From: UBA7672 sp963718145
GTDB lineage: Bacteria; Pseudomonadota; Alphaproteobacteria; Caulobacterales; Hyphomonadaceae
Length of the DNA: 64,000 nucleotides
Direction of reading: 5' to 3'
NCBI GenBank assembly: GCA_963718145.1
Contig: CAVQYJ010000024.1
Span: forward strand, 62,001-126,000
The stretch's first letter is position 1. Each line of letters starts with the position of its first letter. The notes under the pieces were generated by a model. It had not been told where the DNA came from. It did no database searches and saw only the letters and a program-made list of their open reading frames with translations. Made by a program: the position numbers and the translations under genes. Shown here in pieces: positions 35,362-45,564 of the stretch.

Positions 35362-38300
35362 TCAGAACTTCTTGGTCACGCCGACCTCGATGATCCGGCC
35401 ACGCGGGTTGCCCGTGGCATTGTAGTATCCCGAGCGCCCCTGCGCGGCAGACGGAGCCTTGTCGAAGATATTCAAGACCGTCGCGCGGAACTCGAGGTCC
35501 TGCCAGAACGGCGCCGTGTAGATGTAGTTGACGTCGAAATCGAGATAGCTCTTCGCCTTGATGCCGTAGGTCGACAACGTCGTCTCGTTCGCCGTCGTCG
35601 CCGGGTTGTTGTTGATGATCGCAGTCAGGGCGCCGATATCGTAGGCTTCGTTGTAGACGCCCGAAGAGTAGTTCGCCCGCAGGCTGACGTTGTGGACGTC
35701 GTTGGCCCAGCGGACCTGGCCGTTGGCGCGCCACTCACGCGACTCGTTGCCGGTCGAGGTGTAGTTGGCGCGGCCGAGACGCTGGCCGCCGGAGTCGAAC
35801 ACGATGCCATTAACGGTGTAGCCATGCGCCTTGTAGACGAGGTTCTGCGTTGCAGTGACCTGCGCGCTGAACGTGCCGTCGAACAGGGGATGAACGTAGT
35901 CGATCGAGTAGTCGATGCCGTTGGTAATGAACCCTGGTCCGTTCTGCTGGACGCGTTGGGCTTCGAGGATGTTGTTGGAGGTGTTGTATCGTGTCGTCAC
36001 GCCATTGGCGGTCAAAGTCGTGCATGGCGTTGAAAACAAGACGAACGCCGCCAGCGGAGCATCGCAGTTGGCGTACTGGAACGTCTGTGTCGGCGGCGTG
36101 ACGCTGCCAGCGCTGCTCACGGAAGGTTCGAGGGGGCCGTCGACTCCCCCCTGGCCAGTCCTGTCGTCAGGGTCAAACAATCCGGTAGCGGTGTTGGTGC
36201 CGAACACGTCGTTGTAGATGGTCGCAGCGGTGGTCGTGGTGACGGCCTTGTCGATGAAGATTTCGAAGAAGTTGACGCTGGCGCGGATGCGGCCTTCACC
36301 GAGGTCCGATTCCCAGCCGATTCCGAAATCGAACGTCCTGTCGTCCTCCGGAGTGATGTTCGATGCGACAGTCGTGCTCTCGGTGACAAGGAATCCGTTG
36401 CCGAACCGGTTCTGCGTGACCGAGTTGTAGACCACAGAGCCCGGATCAAGTTCGAGCGCGTTGTCGGCGCGGTAGTTGGTGCCGTAGTCGGAACGGATCC
36501 AGAGATTGTCGGTGATGTCCCACTTGCCGGCGATGGAGTAGATGTCGCCTTTGAGAGCGCCGCCATTCCATTCCTCGTGGCGCCCGCTGTACTGGATGCT
36601 CACATTGTCGAGGATCGGGAACTGCAGTTCGGTGAACACCGAAATGTTCTGGTTGTCGTAGTACCACGGCGGAACCGTGGCGCCGACGATCGTCAGACGG
36701 CCGGTTCCGTGGAACGCGCCCAGCGTCGTGCAGCCTGGGGTGCCCGCACCGGGTTCCTGTTGCGCCGGAAAGTTGGCGACAGCGCGATCTGGCCAGACGC
36801 AGTTCTGCGTATTCATCGTTTCTTCGGCGTCGTTGCCTTCAAGGTTGGACCGCCGTCCTTCGACCTGCCGCCACTGCGTGCCAACCGCCCAGCCGATGTC
36901 GCCGCCTGGCAGCGTGAAAAGGTTCTCCGGTATTGTTCCGCTCAGCTTTCCGTCGAACGTGACGGACTGCAGCTGGAATTCGGCGACCTTGTCGCCCCAC
37001 ATCCAGTCGATCAGGTCCTTCGGGTTCGCGTATCCCGTCGGCCGCGCCGTCGAACCCGCGGCGAGCAGGGGCGCGCCGGCGTTGAACTGCGGGTTGGCCG
37101 CTCCATTGATGACGCTGGTCGCAAAGCCGCTGGCGAACGGGTTGAACCATTGGCAGCCATTTGTGCCCGGCGCGGTGTTGGACTGGACGCCGACTGTCCG
37201 GTTGTAGGATGAAGCCGACGTATAGTCCGTCGGGACACGGTCAATGGCGTTACACTGTGGGCCGCCATAACCCAGCATGGCGTTCTGCAGGCGCGACGCG
37301 AAGATGTCGCCCTGGTGGTAGGTGTTCATGTACTGGTTGTACTGGCCCGAGAAGTCGTAGTGGATGCCGTTCAGCCACGGGCCGACCCAGGTATTCTCGG
37401 CAAACTCACCGTTTATCCCCGCATTGATGGTGAAGCTGTCGCGCTCGAACTGGTTGCGGCGACGGCCGTCTTCAAACATCGGATTGCCGCCAAACATGAA
37501 GGGCCGCCAGGCTCCTCCCATGTAGAGCGCAGCGTCGGCTGGCAGGACGCAGCCCGCGACCGCCGTCGTACACGTGGTTACGCCGGTACGCGTCAGGAAA
37601 TCGTCGATGAACGGGTTGCGGTAGAACGTGCCGGTTGGCGTGCCCGGCGGCTGGGCCAGGGGCGAGACCGGCGAAGGAATGGTCGCGCCCGTATAGGTCT
37701 GGATCCGCATCGGAACGACGTAGTTACATGTCGTGGCGCAGCCCGACATGCCGGCTCGCACGCCCGTGATCGTGTTCGACCGGTCGATTGCCTGGACTGA
37801 GGCAGCGTCGATCGGCAGCCGCGCTTCGCGCGTGTTCGAACTGCTCCAGTTGACGTCGAAGTGGACTTCCATCGAGTCCGAGATATCGGCGTTGAACTCG
37901 GCATAGGCTTGGTTCATCGTATTGTCGTTCACGAGGCTCTGGAACGGCGCCTGCGGGACAGCGCAGAGCGTCGACGTGTCGTTGGGCCGCAAGTCGGCCA
38001 GGCGCTGGCCGCCCAGCGCCGTGCAATCGGCAGCCGTGCGATAGTCGTTGATGCCCGTTCCGGCGGCGACCGTGCCAGTGCCGGCGGGGGTGACGTAGAA
38101 GTTGGCCGTTGTGGGCTGGAACTGGCCGGGGTTGCTGCCCGTAATCGTCCATCCCGGCGGGTTGATTGCGAACGGCAGGCTGGAGAATTCTCGCTCCGTC
38201 ATGAGCATCTCATCTTCGTGGCTGTGCGACAGCGACACGAGGAAGTTGCCGGCATCACCGGTCCAGCCAGTCAGGAAGTCGACTTTGTAGTAGCCGTCCG

Positions 38301-38961
38301 AGCCTTCATAGGACTGCTTCTCGATGGAAATCTGAGGAGCGTCGATATCGCGGCGGGTCTTGAAGTTGATGACGCCGGCGACGGCGCCGGCGCCGTATGT
38401 GGCCGACGCGCCGCCTTTAAGGACTTCGACCGCCTGGAGGGCGCCCATCGGAACGGTATTGATGTCGGCGCCGAACGAACCGTTCCATGGCGCGAGAGGC
38501 TTGCCGTTCATCAGCGCGAGCGTGGCGTTAGAGCCGAGGCCGCGGAGGTTGGCGTTGCCGAAGCCGGTGCCCTCGGGAACGTCAGGCGACGCCTGGCCGA
38601 AACCAAGGTCGTCGCCGTAGGAGATCGACAAGGACCGGATGAACTCAGTGACGTTTGGCGTACCCTGCTGTTCCAGATCCTGAGCCGAATAGACTTCGAC
38701 CGGCTTGGGCGAGTCTTCGGGCGTGGTTGCGATCAGCGAACCTGTGATGATGACGCGATCCGCGGCGGGCGTTCCTGGCTGCGGCGCTGTCTGGTCTGCC
38801 GTCGATGGACCTTGTGCGTTTTGTGCCGCCTGGGCGGTCGTGACCGTCTGGTCCGGCGCTGGACCGGACGTCGGCGCCTGCTGTGCGATTGCTGTTGAAG
38901 CTCCGCCTGCGCCGACAAGCAGCGCAAGCGCAGACACTCCCCGAAGGGTCCTGATTGCCAT
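35362..38961 (-). CDS. TonB-dependent outer-membrane receptor
   Basis: 1199 residues, long for the family. Signal peptide MAIRTLRGVSALALLVGAGG precedes a Gln/Ala-rich linker and then the plug domain. The plug includes DRVIITGSLIATTPEDSPKP (TonB-box-like), NLRGLGSNATLALMNGKPLA and VLKGGASATYGAGAVAGVIN. The barrel closes at FRATVLNIFDKAPSAAQGRS and ends VGVTKKF with a terminal Phe. Loops are enlarged with several Cys pairs (such as GCATTC), suggesting disulfide-braced surface loops. It is a single-gene unit with its own terminator. The ligand is unknown; carbohydrate or metal-chelate uptake is typical of such receptors. Confidence 0.95.
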   Translation of the reverse strand: MAIRTLRGVSALALLVGAGGASTAIAQQAPTSGPAPDQTVTTAQAAQNAQGPSTADQTAPQPGTPAADRVIITGSLIATTPEDSPKPVEVYSAQDLEQQGTPNVTEFIRSLSISYGDDLGFGQASPDVPEGTGFGNANLRGLGSNATLALMNGKPLAPWNGSFGADINTVPMGALQAVEVLKGGASATYGAGAVAGVINFKTRRDIDAPQISIEKQSYEGSDGYYKVDFLTGWTGDAGNFLVSLSHSHEDEMLMTEREFSSLPFAINPPGWTITGSNPGQFQPTTANFYVTPAGTGTVAAGTGINDYRTAADCTALGGQRLADLRPNDTSTLCAVPQAPFQSLVNDNTMNQAYAEFNADISDSMEVHFDVNWSSSNTREARLPIDAASVQAIDRSNTITGVRAGMSGCATTCNYVVPMRIQTYTGATIPSPVSPLAQPPGTPTGTFYRNPFIDDFLTRTGVTTCTTAVAGCVLPADAALYMGGAWRPFMFGGNPMFEDGRRRNQFERDSFTINAGINGEFAENTWVGPWLNGIHYDFSGQYNQYMNTYHQGDIFASRLQNAMLGYGGPQCNAIDRVPTDYTSASSYNRTVGVQSNTAPGTNGCQWFNPFASGFATSVINGAANPQFNAGAPLLAAGSTARPTGYANPKDLIDWMWGDKVAEFQLQSVTFDGKLSGTIPENLFTLPGGDIGWAVGTQWRQVEGRRSNLEGNDAEETMNTQNCVWPDRAVANFPAQQEPGAGTPGCTTLGAFHGTGRLTIVGATVPPWYYDNQNISVFTELQFPILDNVSIQYSGRHEEWNGGALKGDIYSIAGKWDITDNLWIRSDYGTNYRADNALELDPGSVVYNSVTQNRFGNGFLVTESTTVASNITPEDDRTFDFGIGWESDLGEGRIRASVNFFEIFIDKAVTTTTAATIYNDVFGTNTATGLFDPDDRTGQGGVDGPLEPSVSSAGSVTPPTQTFQYANCDAPLAAFVLFSTPCTTLTANGVTTRYNTSNNILEAQRVQQNGPGFITNGIDYSIDYVHPLFDGTFSAQVTATQNLVYKAHGYTVNGIVFDSGGQRLGRANYTSTGNESREWRANGQVRWANDVHNVSLRANYSSGVYNEAYDIGALTAIINNNPATTANETTLSTYGIKAKSYLDFDVNYIYTAPFWQDLEFRATVLNIFDKAPSAAQGRSGYYNATGNPRGRIIEVGVTKKF

Positions 38962-39397
38962 TGGTCTCTCTCCCCTAATGCCACGTCGTCAATGCGAGCG
39001 GCTTTTTTCCCGACGGCATTACCCGTCGGTAACAAGTATGGCCGATTGAGCATCCCGCACAATCCCCCGCTCGCGACTGTGATTACGAAAGCGATGACGG
39101 CCGGTCGTATTGTGCGTTGCGATAGTCGGCGACTGTGCGCGCGCAGCAAGGCGCGGTGCGACTGAGCCGGATGCAAAAACTCGACTTCGAGATCGGCGTT
39201 ATCGTCTCTCGCGTTTTTGGATTCGAAGCTTTCGTCTTCGCACAGGCACGCCTTGTCTCGCCGCGTTGCCCTTGACTTGGCAGCGGTTGGCGGCCCAATT
39301 CGCAGCAAGCACGACTGACTGTTTCCGAGAGCGGGCCCACCCGCCATGGCCTCCCCACGGTCGCTGAACGACGAGCCGATTCTCGGGGAGTTCCGCC
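38962..39397. other. Divergent promoter region, TonB receptor / carboxylesterase
   Basis: 436 bases between two divergent genes. The side facing the receptor carries GGGGAGAGAGACC before its ATG, and the other side GGGGAGTTCCGCC. I see no coding frame with a domain, no RNA gene and no clear dyad. It should contain both promoters. Confidence 0.6.
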
Positions 39398-41110
39398 ATG
39401 ACAATGTCTAGGACCAAGAAACAGTCCGCAAAAGCGAACACGCGCGACACCGCCTTCAGTCGCCGCGACATGCTTCGCGCCGGCTCGCTCGCCGTCGCCG
39501 CGGCCGGCGCCGCCGCAAGCGTTCTCTCACCTCGGGCAGCCGAAGCACAGCAGGCGGCGGCCGCCTCCAGCCCGCTCGGCGGGGGCAGCAGCGGCGCAGG
39601 CATCTTCTCCATCGTCGAGACGAGATACGGCAAGGTCCAGGGCATCACCAACGCAGGCATCAAGGGCTTCCGCGGCATTCCCTATGGCGCATCGACCGGC
39701 GGAAAGAACCGCTTCATGCCGCCCAAGGCGCCAGCCAAGTGGGCCGGCGTCCGCGACTGCATCGGCTATGGCCAGGTCTCGCCGCAGACGCCTTCGCCGA
39801 TCACCGGCGACTACGGCCAGATGATCGCGTGGGACCGCCATGTCGGAACCGGCGGCATGGGCGAGGACTGCCTCAACCTCAATGTCTGGACGCCCGGAAC
39901 CGATAACGCGAAACGCGCTGTTATGGTCAGTTTTCATGGCGGCGGCTGGGCAACCGGCTCCGGCAATGGCCCGATGTATGATGGCGCCCAGCTCGCCAAG
40001 CTCGCCGACGTGGTCGTCGTCACTGTGAACCACCGCCTCGCCGCCAACGGCTACACCCATCTTGCGGCCGCAGGCGCGCCATCCGACTTCAAGTATGCCG
40101 GTGTCGCCGGCGTCATGGACATGGTCGCCTCGCTCGAATGGGTGCGCGATCACATCGCCAATTTCGGCGGCGATCCCTCGCGCGTCATGATCTTCGGCCA
40201 GTCTGGCGGCGGAGCTAAGACCTCCTGCCTGCTTGCAACGCCGAAGGCGAAGGGCCTCTTCCACCGCGCCGGCGTGCAATCCGGCTCCTCTCTCCGCTTT
40301 CAGGCGCCTGATGCGGCGCAGCGCTCGGCCGAAGCCCTGCTCAAGACGCTGGGCATCACCAGGAAGAACATGGGCGACCTGCAGAAGATCAGCTGGGAGA
40401 CAATCCTCGAAGCCCAGACCAGCACCCGCGGCGCCAGCTTCTCTCCGCTGATGGATGGCGACTACCTGCCCCATCACCCGTTCGATCCGGCCGCCCCGCC
40501 TGAATCGAACAACGTGCCCGTGATCATCTCGACCACGCTGGAGGACTCTGCCCTCAGCCTCACCAATTTCAACCTCGACGACGCCGGCCTCATCGCCGCG
40601 ATCGACCAGCGCTACCCCGGCAAGGCAAACGAGATCCTGAAGATGTACCGCTATCAGGGTCCGTCCAAGACGCCCTACCTGATCCAGGCCCAGGTCTTCA
40701 CCGACGCAGGCGGCCGCCGCAGCGCCATCACCCAGGCCGAGCGCAAGGCGGCGGCAGGCGGCGCGCCAGCCTACATGTACATCTGGGAATGGGTGTCGCC
40801 GACCTTCGGCGGCAAGTTCGGCGCGATCCACGGCCTCGACGTCGACGCCTCGTTCAACAACTACCGCAACAACCCGAGCGGCGGCGGCGATCCGGAAGGA
40901 CGGCGCATGTCGAAGCTGTTCGCGACCACCTGGGCGCAGTTCGCCAAGACCGGCAATCCCAACAACGACCTGATCCCGAACTGGCCCGCCTACAACGCCC
41001 AGACCCGGCCGACGATGATCTTCGACAGCAACACGCGCGTCGAAAACGATCCGCGCTCGGATATCCGGAAATACTGGGCGGCCTACACCCCGCCGGCCGC
41101 ACGAGGCTGA
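39398..41110 (+). CDS. Tat-exported type B carboxylesterase
   Basis: 570 residues. The twin-arginine signal SRRDMLRAGSLAVAAAGAAA ends near SPRAAEAQ. The carboxylesterase fold follows: VMVSFHGGGWATGSGNGPMY (oxyanion hole), EDCLNLNVWTPG, and nucleophile FGQSGGGAKTSC with Ser269. A late His in HGLDVDASFNNY completes the triad. This family hydrolyses carboxylic, often drug-type or phthalate-type esters. It is divergent from the large TonB receptor, and a joint role in uptake and hydrolysis of an ester substrate is possible. Confidence 0.93.
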   Translation: MTMSRTKKQSAKANTRDTAFSRRDMLRAGSLAVAAAGAAASVLSPRAAEAQQAAAASSPLGGGSSGAGIFSIVETRYGKVQGITNAGIKGFRGIPYGASTGGKNRFMPPKAPAKWAGVRDCIGYGQVSPQTPSPITGDYGQMIAWDRHVGTGGMGEDCLNLNVWTPGTDNAKRAVMVSFHGGGWATGSGNGPMYDGAQLAKLADVVVVTVNHRLAANGYTHLAAAGAPSDFKYAGVAGVMDMVASLEWVRDHIANFGGDPSRVMIFGQSGGGAKTSCLLATPKAKGLFHRAGVQSGSSLRFQAPDAAQRSAEALLKTLGITRKNMGDLQKISWETILEAQTSTRGASFSPLMDGDYLPHHPFDPAAPPESNNVPVIISTTLEDSALSLTNFNLDDAGLIAAIDQRYPGKANEILKMYRYQGPSKTPYLIQAQVFTDAGGRRSAITQAERKAAAGGAPAYMYIWEWVSPTFGGKFGAIHGLDVDASFNNYRNNPSGGGDPEGRRMSKLFATTWAQFAKTGNPNNDLIPNWPAYNAQTRPTMIFDSNTRVENDPRSDIRKYWAAYTPPAARG

Positions 41111-41111
41111 C

Positions 41112-42308
41112 CTAAGCGCTGAGCCTCTGCTGGGGCGCGGGAATGCCTTGCTCCAGCAGCCGGGCGAAGTCCGCCGGCGGCATCGGCCGCGCCATCAGGA
41201 AGCCCTGCGCCTCGTCGACCCCCAGGTCGGCGAGGAAGGACCACATGTCCTGCGTCTCCACGCCCTCGGCGACGATCCTGAGGCCGAGTTCCTTCGCCAG
41301 CCGCACGCTCATCTCCACGCTTGCGCGGGCGAATCTGTCTGTGAGCGCGTTGAGAGTGAACGACCGGTCGATCTTGAGTTCGGTGAACGGATACATGTGG
41401 AGCCGGTCGATGTTCGACGCGCCGGTGCCGAAATCATCCACCGAAAGACCGAAGCCCTTGATGCGCATGCGTGCAAGGATGTCGAGGGCTTCGGGACCAT
41501 ACGCGAGCAGCTTCGTCTCGGTGACTTCCAGCGTGACCTGCGAGATCGGCACGCCCGCCGCCGCCACCGCCTGCACCAGAAGGTCGGGAAAGTCGAGGCG
41601 ATTCAGCGATGCGGGCGACACGTTGATCGACATCGGCAACGGCTTGCCGCCGACAAAGAATGTCTTTGTATGCTTCGCCACGAGGCGTGTCATGACGAGA
41701 GTGAGATCGTCGATCCGGTTGTTGCGCTCGGCCAGTTCCACATAGGGCGCCGGATCGGCGTAGTCAGATTCTGTGATGGCGATACGCGCCAGCGCCTCGG
41801 CGCCCACGATACGGCGGTCGCTCATCGAAACCTTGGCCTGGAAGAAGGAATGCAAAGCGCCGCGTTCGATGGCGGCGTCCAGCAGGGCCGGCACGGCCGC
41901 CAGCGTGTCGGCCTTCAGCGGGTGCGCAGGCCCGCCGCGCGTCAGCACTTCGGAAAGAAATTCCAGCGTCAGCGGCTTGCGGATCGATCCGAGAATGCCC
42001 AGACCCTGCATGCGCGCCAGCTTGGCGACGGTCTCGATGACACCCGGCGCCTCACCCGAGACGATGAGCACCTTGCCGCCAAACCGCCGCTCCGCCAGCG
42101 CCCGGATCAGGCTCACGCCATCATGCGCGGGCATGTTGAGATCGCAAACGATCAGGTCCGGATCGAGGCCGCCGCCGAGCTGTTCTAGGGCCCTGTCGCC
42201 GTCGCTTGCGGTCACGACCTCGCTGACGCCCGCGTCGAGGAACAGGTCCTCGGCGAGCGCCCGGAATACCGGGTCGTCATCGACCAGAAGTGCTTTCCGG
42301 TAACTCAT
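41112..42308 (-). CDS. Response regulator with EAL domain (c-di-GMP phosphodiesterase)
   Basis: 398 residues. An N-terminal receiver has the acidic pocket VDDD and phosphoacceptor Asp56 (LIVCDLNMP), with Lys114 nearby in SIRKPLTLEF. The C-terminal EAL domain has EALARI, SINVSP, LEVTET, VDDFGTGAS, LKIDRSF, AEGVET and QGFLMARPMP, so all metal and catalytic positions appear present and it should hydrolyse c-di-GMP. Its stop is 2 bp from the convergent esterase. It is divergent from a hybrid histidine kinase, a natural partner. Confidence 0.95.
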   Translation of the reverse strand: MSYRKALLVDDDPVFRALAEDLFLDAGVSEVVTASDGDRALEQLGGGLDPDLIVCDLNMPAHDGVSLIRALAERRFGGKVLIVSGEAPGVIETVAKLARMQGLGILGSIRKPLTLEFLSEVLTRGGPAHPLKADTLAAVPALLDAAIERGALHSFFQAKVSMSDRRIVGAEALARIAITESDYADPAPYVELAERNNRIDDLTLVMTRLVAKHTKTFFVGGKPLPMSINVSPASLNRLDFPDLLVQAVAAAGVPISQVTLEVTETKLLAYGPEALDILARMRIKGFGLSVDDFGTGASNIDRLHMYPFTELKIDRSFTLNALTDRFARASVEMSVRLAKELGLRIVAEGVETQDMWSFLADLGVDEAQGFLMARPMPPADFARLLEQGIPAPQQRLSA

Positions 42309-42651
42309 GCCACGACGTTCGGCCTTAAGAATACGACCTGAAACAGACCCGTTATGGCCTGAAGACCCTAAGGATATCGCTAACGGAAGGCGTCCCGGAT
42401 CGGGTCAACCAACCTGTCGCGCCACGTCGCCCGCGGCGTCGAGTTCGGGGGATCCGGCGGGTCGCCGCCGTCGTTCACGACTTGGCCGTCGGCATCGATG
42501 CGACCGGCGCACGACTCGGGCGTCGCAGCACGGCCCTAACCGCGGCCGCCGTTGGCTAGAACCTTCCCCCGCGTCTGCTGAGGCTTGCGGACCGGGTTAA
42601 CTGAAATGACAGGCAAGTGTGCGAGTTTCCTGGCCAGGGAAAGCCGCCGTC
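42309..42651. other. Divergent promoter region of the signalling block
   Basis: 343 bases between the divergent EAL regulator and the hybrid kinase. No frame in it resembles a protein and no RNA gene is visible. Promoters for both genes must lie here. Confidence 0.55.
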
Positions 42652-45351
42652 ATGTCGTCTCTTGCAGTGCCCTTGCGCCGCTCGATCCGGTTCCGGCTTT
42701 CGGCCGTCATCGCGATCGTCATCCTGGCCGCAGTCATGTCGGCCTCGGCGGCGGGAGCATTTCGTGAACTGCGCCGGTCGGCCGACGCCCGCGCAGAGAT
42801 GCTCGAGGCCGCCGCCTCGGCCTATTCGGCCGCCGTAGCCGCACCGCTGGCCGAGGGCGACCGCATGGGCGCGCTCGACCACATGAAGGGCATGCGAGAT
42901 GTCCGCTCTGTGATCTTCATGGCGCTGAAGGATGCGGACGGGACCGTCTTCGCCCAGCTCGGCGCCGGCGCCTCGATCAGGGGCAAGACCGCCGACCTGC
43001 GCAAGCTCGGCGGCATGGACCTCCTGAGCACCAATCGCGGCTCCGTCAGCCTGGATGTGGTGAAGGGAGGCGAGGTCATTGGCTCGCTCAGCATCCTCGC
43101 CGACATATCCGACCTGCACGCCGAACTGCGCGCCACCCTGGGCTGGACTGCGATCGTCGCCCTGATCGCCATTCTTGGCGGCGTCGCTCTGGCGCAGGTC
43201 ACCATAGCGCGCATTACCCGCCCGATCCGCGAACTCGCATCCGTCATGGCCGATGTCGGCGCCCGGCAGGACTTCTCCCGCCGCATGAGCCCGTCCAGGC
43301 GGCGGGACGAAACCGGCGTGCTCGGGGAAGCCTTCAACGACATGCTCCACAACATCCGCCAGCGCGACCAGCAGATCGCGCACCATGTCGAGACGCTGGA
43401 GCATACGGTGGAGGAGCGCACCCACGATCTCCGCCTCGCCAAGGAAGACGCCGAAGCCGCCAACGCCGCCAAGTCGGATTTCCTCGCGACCATGAGCCAC
43501 GAGATCCGCACGCCGATGAACGGCATGATGGTCATGGCCGAAATGCTGGCCGCTGCCGATCTCTCGGCGCGCCACCGCCGCTACGCCGAGATCATCACCC
43601 GCTCGGGCGCGAGCCTCCTCACCATCATCAACGATATCCTCGACCTCTCGAAGATCGAAGCCGGCAAGCTCGACCTCGAAGCCGTGCCGTTCTCGCCCGA
43701 GCGCCTGGTCGAAGACGTCGCCAGCCTGTTCTGGGAAAAGGCGCGCTCCAAGAACCTCGAACTCGCCGTGCGCATCGCACCCGAAGTTCCGGTCTCGGTC
43801 ATCGGCGATCCGACCCGCGTCAACCAGGTCATCACCAACCTCGTCAACAATGCGCTGAAATTCACCGAGTTCGGCGGCGTCACCATCGATGTCGCAGCTG
43901 TAACTCAAGGCGGCGCGTCGCGCCTGCAAATCGCCGTCACCGACACCGGCGTCGGCATCGAGAAGCACCGCGTTGGCGCGATCTTCGAGGCCTTCAGCCA
44001 GGCAGACCAGTCCACGACCCGCAAGTTCGGCGGCACGGGTCTCGGCCTCACCGTCTGCAAACGCCTGGTCGACGCCATGGGCGGCGAGATCGTCGTGACA
44101 TCTGAACCGGGCAAAGGCTCCACCTTCACCGTCGTCGCCGACTTTGCTGTCGAGACCGCAGCTCCCGAACGTCCCGCCCTGTCCGGCCTCAGCGTCGCCC
44201 TCGCCCTTACTTCGCCGCTGACGACGCGCAGCATCGCCCGCGCCCTGAAGGATCTCGGCATCACCCCCCGCAGCATCGCCTCGCCCGCCGACGCCCGCGC
44301 TGGCGAGATTGTGCTGACCCAGTCCGAACACCTTACCCGCTTCGGCGCGGCGCCTGGCGCGATCAACGTCTGCCTCACCGACGTTGGCGATAACCTCGCA
44401 GACAATCTGATCCGCGACCAGGTCGCCGTCGAACTCCTGCCCCTGCCGCTGGGCCGCCTGGCCCTGTGGGATTTTACCGCCCGCGCCGCGCGCAACGAAT
44501 TCCGCGGCCTCGCTGCCCTCGCCGCTTCCTCGGTCCAGTCGCCGCAGGAGACCTTCGGCCACCTCGCCATTCTCGCCGTCGACGATAATGCCGTTAACCG
44601 CGAAGTCCTGCGCGAAGCCCTGCTCAGCCTCGGCGTCGATGGCGATTTCGTCGCCAACGGCGCCGAAGCGGTGCAAGCCGCCACGCGCAAATCATACGAT
44701 GTCATCTTCATGGACGGCTTGATGCCAGAGATGGACGGCTTCACCGCCACCCGGCTGATCCGCCAGCACGAGCAGCGAACGCAAGCTCGACGCGCTCATA
44801 TCGTCGCCCTTACCGCGCAGGTCCGCGGCGCGGACGCCGAAGCCTGGTCCGCAGCAGGCGCCGATCGCCACATGACCAAGCCCTTTACGTCCGCGCGCCT
44901 CACCGAAGCTCTCAAGGTCGCCAGTCCCGGCGCCGGCGCACTGCCCGTAGCGCAGGCGGTGGAAACTCCGCAGGCCGGGAAAGGCCTGATCGACAACGAC
45001 GCCCTCGCGACCATGGAAGCCGTCGGCGCCCGCTCCGGCCGCGACGTGGTCGGCAAGGTGTGGGGGCTGTTCCTGTCCCAGGGGCCGGACGCTATCGACC
45101 GGCTGGAAACCCTGGCGCAAGACCGCGACATGGTCGGGCTCGCCCGGCAGGCGCACTTCCTCAAGTCGATGTCCCTGTCCTCGGGCGCCGCCCGCCTCGC
45201 CGCCCTGTGCGAGACGATCGAGCGCGACGGCGTGGCGGGAAATGCCGGCGCCGCCTTGGCCCAGGTTCCCGGCGTCCGTCCGCTTCTCGCGGAGACATGC
45301 GCCGAAATGCAGGCCCGCCTGGCGGCCCGCCCGGCCGCCGCGGCGCGTTAG
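42652..45351 (+). CDS. Hybrid sensor histidine kinase with receiver and HPt domains
   Basis: 899 residues from the ATG at 42652, preferred over a GTG at 42619 because AGGGAAAG precedes it. Order: a membrane helix (RLSAVIAIVILAAVMSASAA), a periplasmic sensing loop of about 115 residues, a second helix (WTAIVALIAILGGVALA), HAMP, HisKA with His283 (MSHEIRTPMNG), HATPase (NLVNNALKF, DTGVGIEKH, GGTGLGLT), a degenerate receiver, a canonical receiver with Asp688 (FMDGLMPEMDG) and a C-terminal HPt with His835 (ARQAHFLKSM). It should relay phosphate to a separate regulator such as the divergent EAL protein. Confidence 0.95.
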   Translation: MSSLAVPLRRSIRFRLSAVIAIVILAAVMSASAAGAFRELRRSADARAEMLEAAASAYSAAVAAPLAEGDRMGALDHMKGMRDVRSVIFMALKDADGTVFAQLGAGASIRGKTADLRKLGGMDLLSTNRGSVSLDVVKGGEVIGSLSILADISDLHAELRATLGWTAIVALIAILGGVALAQVTIARITRPIRELASVMADVGARQDFSRRMSPSRRRDETGVLGEAFNDMLHNIRQRDQQIAHHVETLEHTVEERTHDLRLAKEDAEAANAAKSDFLATMSHEIRTPMNGMMVMAEMLAAADLSARHRRYAEIITRSGASLLTIINDILDLSKIEAGKLDLEAVPFSPERLVEDVASLFWEKARSKNLELAVRIAPEVPVSVIGDPTRVNQVITNLVNNALKFTEFGGVTIDVAAVTQGGASRLQIAVTDTGVGIEKHRVGAIFEAFSQADQSTTRKFGGTGLGLTVCKRLVDAMGGEIVVTSEPGKGSTFTVVADFAVETAAPERPALSGLSVALALTSPLTTRSIARALKDLGITPRSIASPADARAGEIVLTQSEHLTRFGAAPGAINVCLTDVGDNLADNLIRDQVAVELLPLPLGRLALWDFTARAARNEFRGLAALAASSVQSPQETFGHLAILAVDDNAVNREVLREALLSLGVDGDFVANGAEAVQAATRKSYDVIFMDGLMPEMDGFTATRLIRQHEQRTQARRAHIVALTAQVRGADAEAWSAAGADRHMTKPFTSARLTEALKVASPGAGALPVAQAVETPQAGKGLIDNDALATMEAVGARSGRDVVGKVWGLFLSQGPDAIDRLETLAQDRDMVGLARQAHFLKSMSLSSGAARLAALCETIERDGVAGNAGAALAQVPGVRPLLAETCAEMQARLAARPAAAAR

Positions 45352-45564
45352 GCGCTTCAACTTCCGCGCGAATTCCTGCCCTTCGCCTCTTGGCTACACC
45401 CGCCGGCATCAGCCTGCCGACTGTGCCGGCGCCGTTGACGCAGCGCTTGCGGGCATGTGAAAGCCTCTTGGCGCCTGCACCTCCGCGCAGGTGTCGCGAC
45501 ACCGTGAACAGACTCGCCATGCCAGGCTGGACTACGCTCAGCGCCTTGGAATGCTGCACGTTAC

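Noticed and set aside
42556..44676. A 706-residue minus-strand frame under the hybrid kinase
   Set aside because: It mirrors the kinase codons and gives Gly/Ala/Asp-rich repeats. The kinase is unmistakable on the plus strand.
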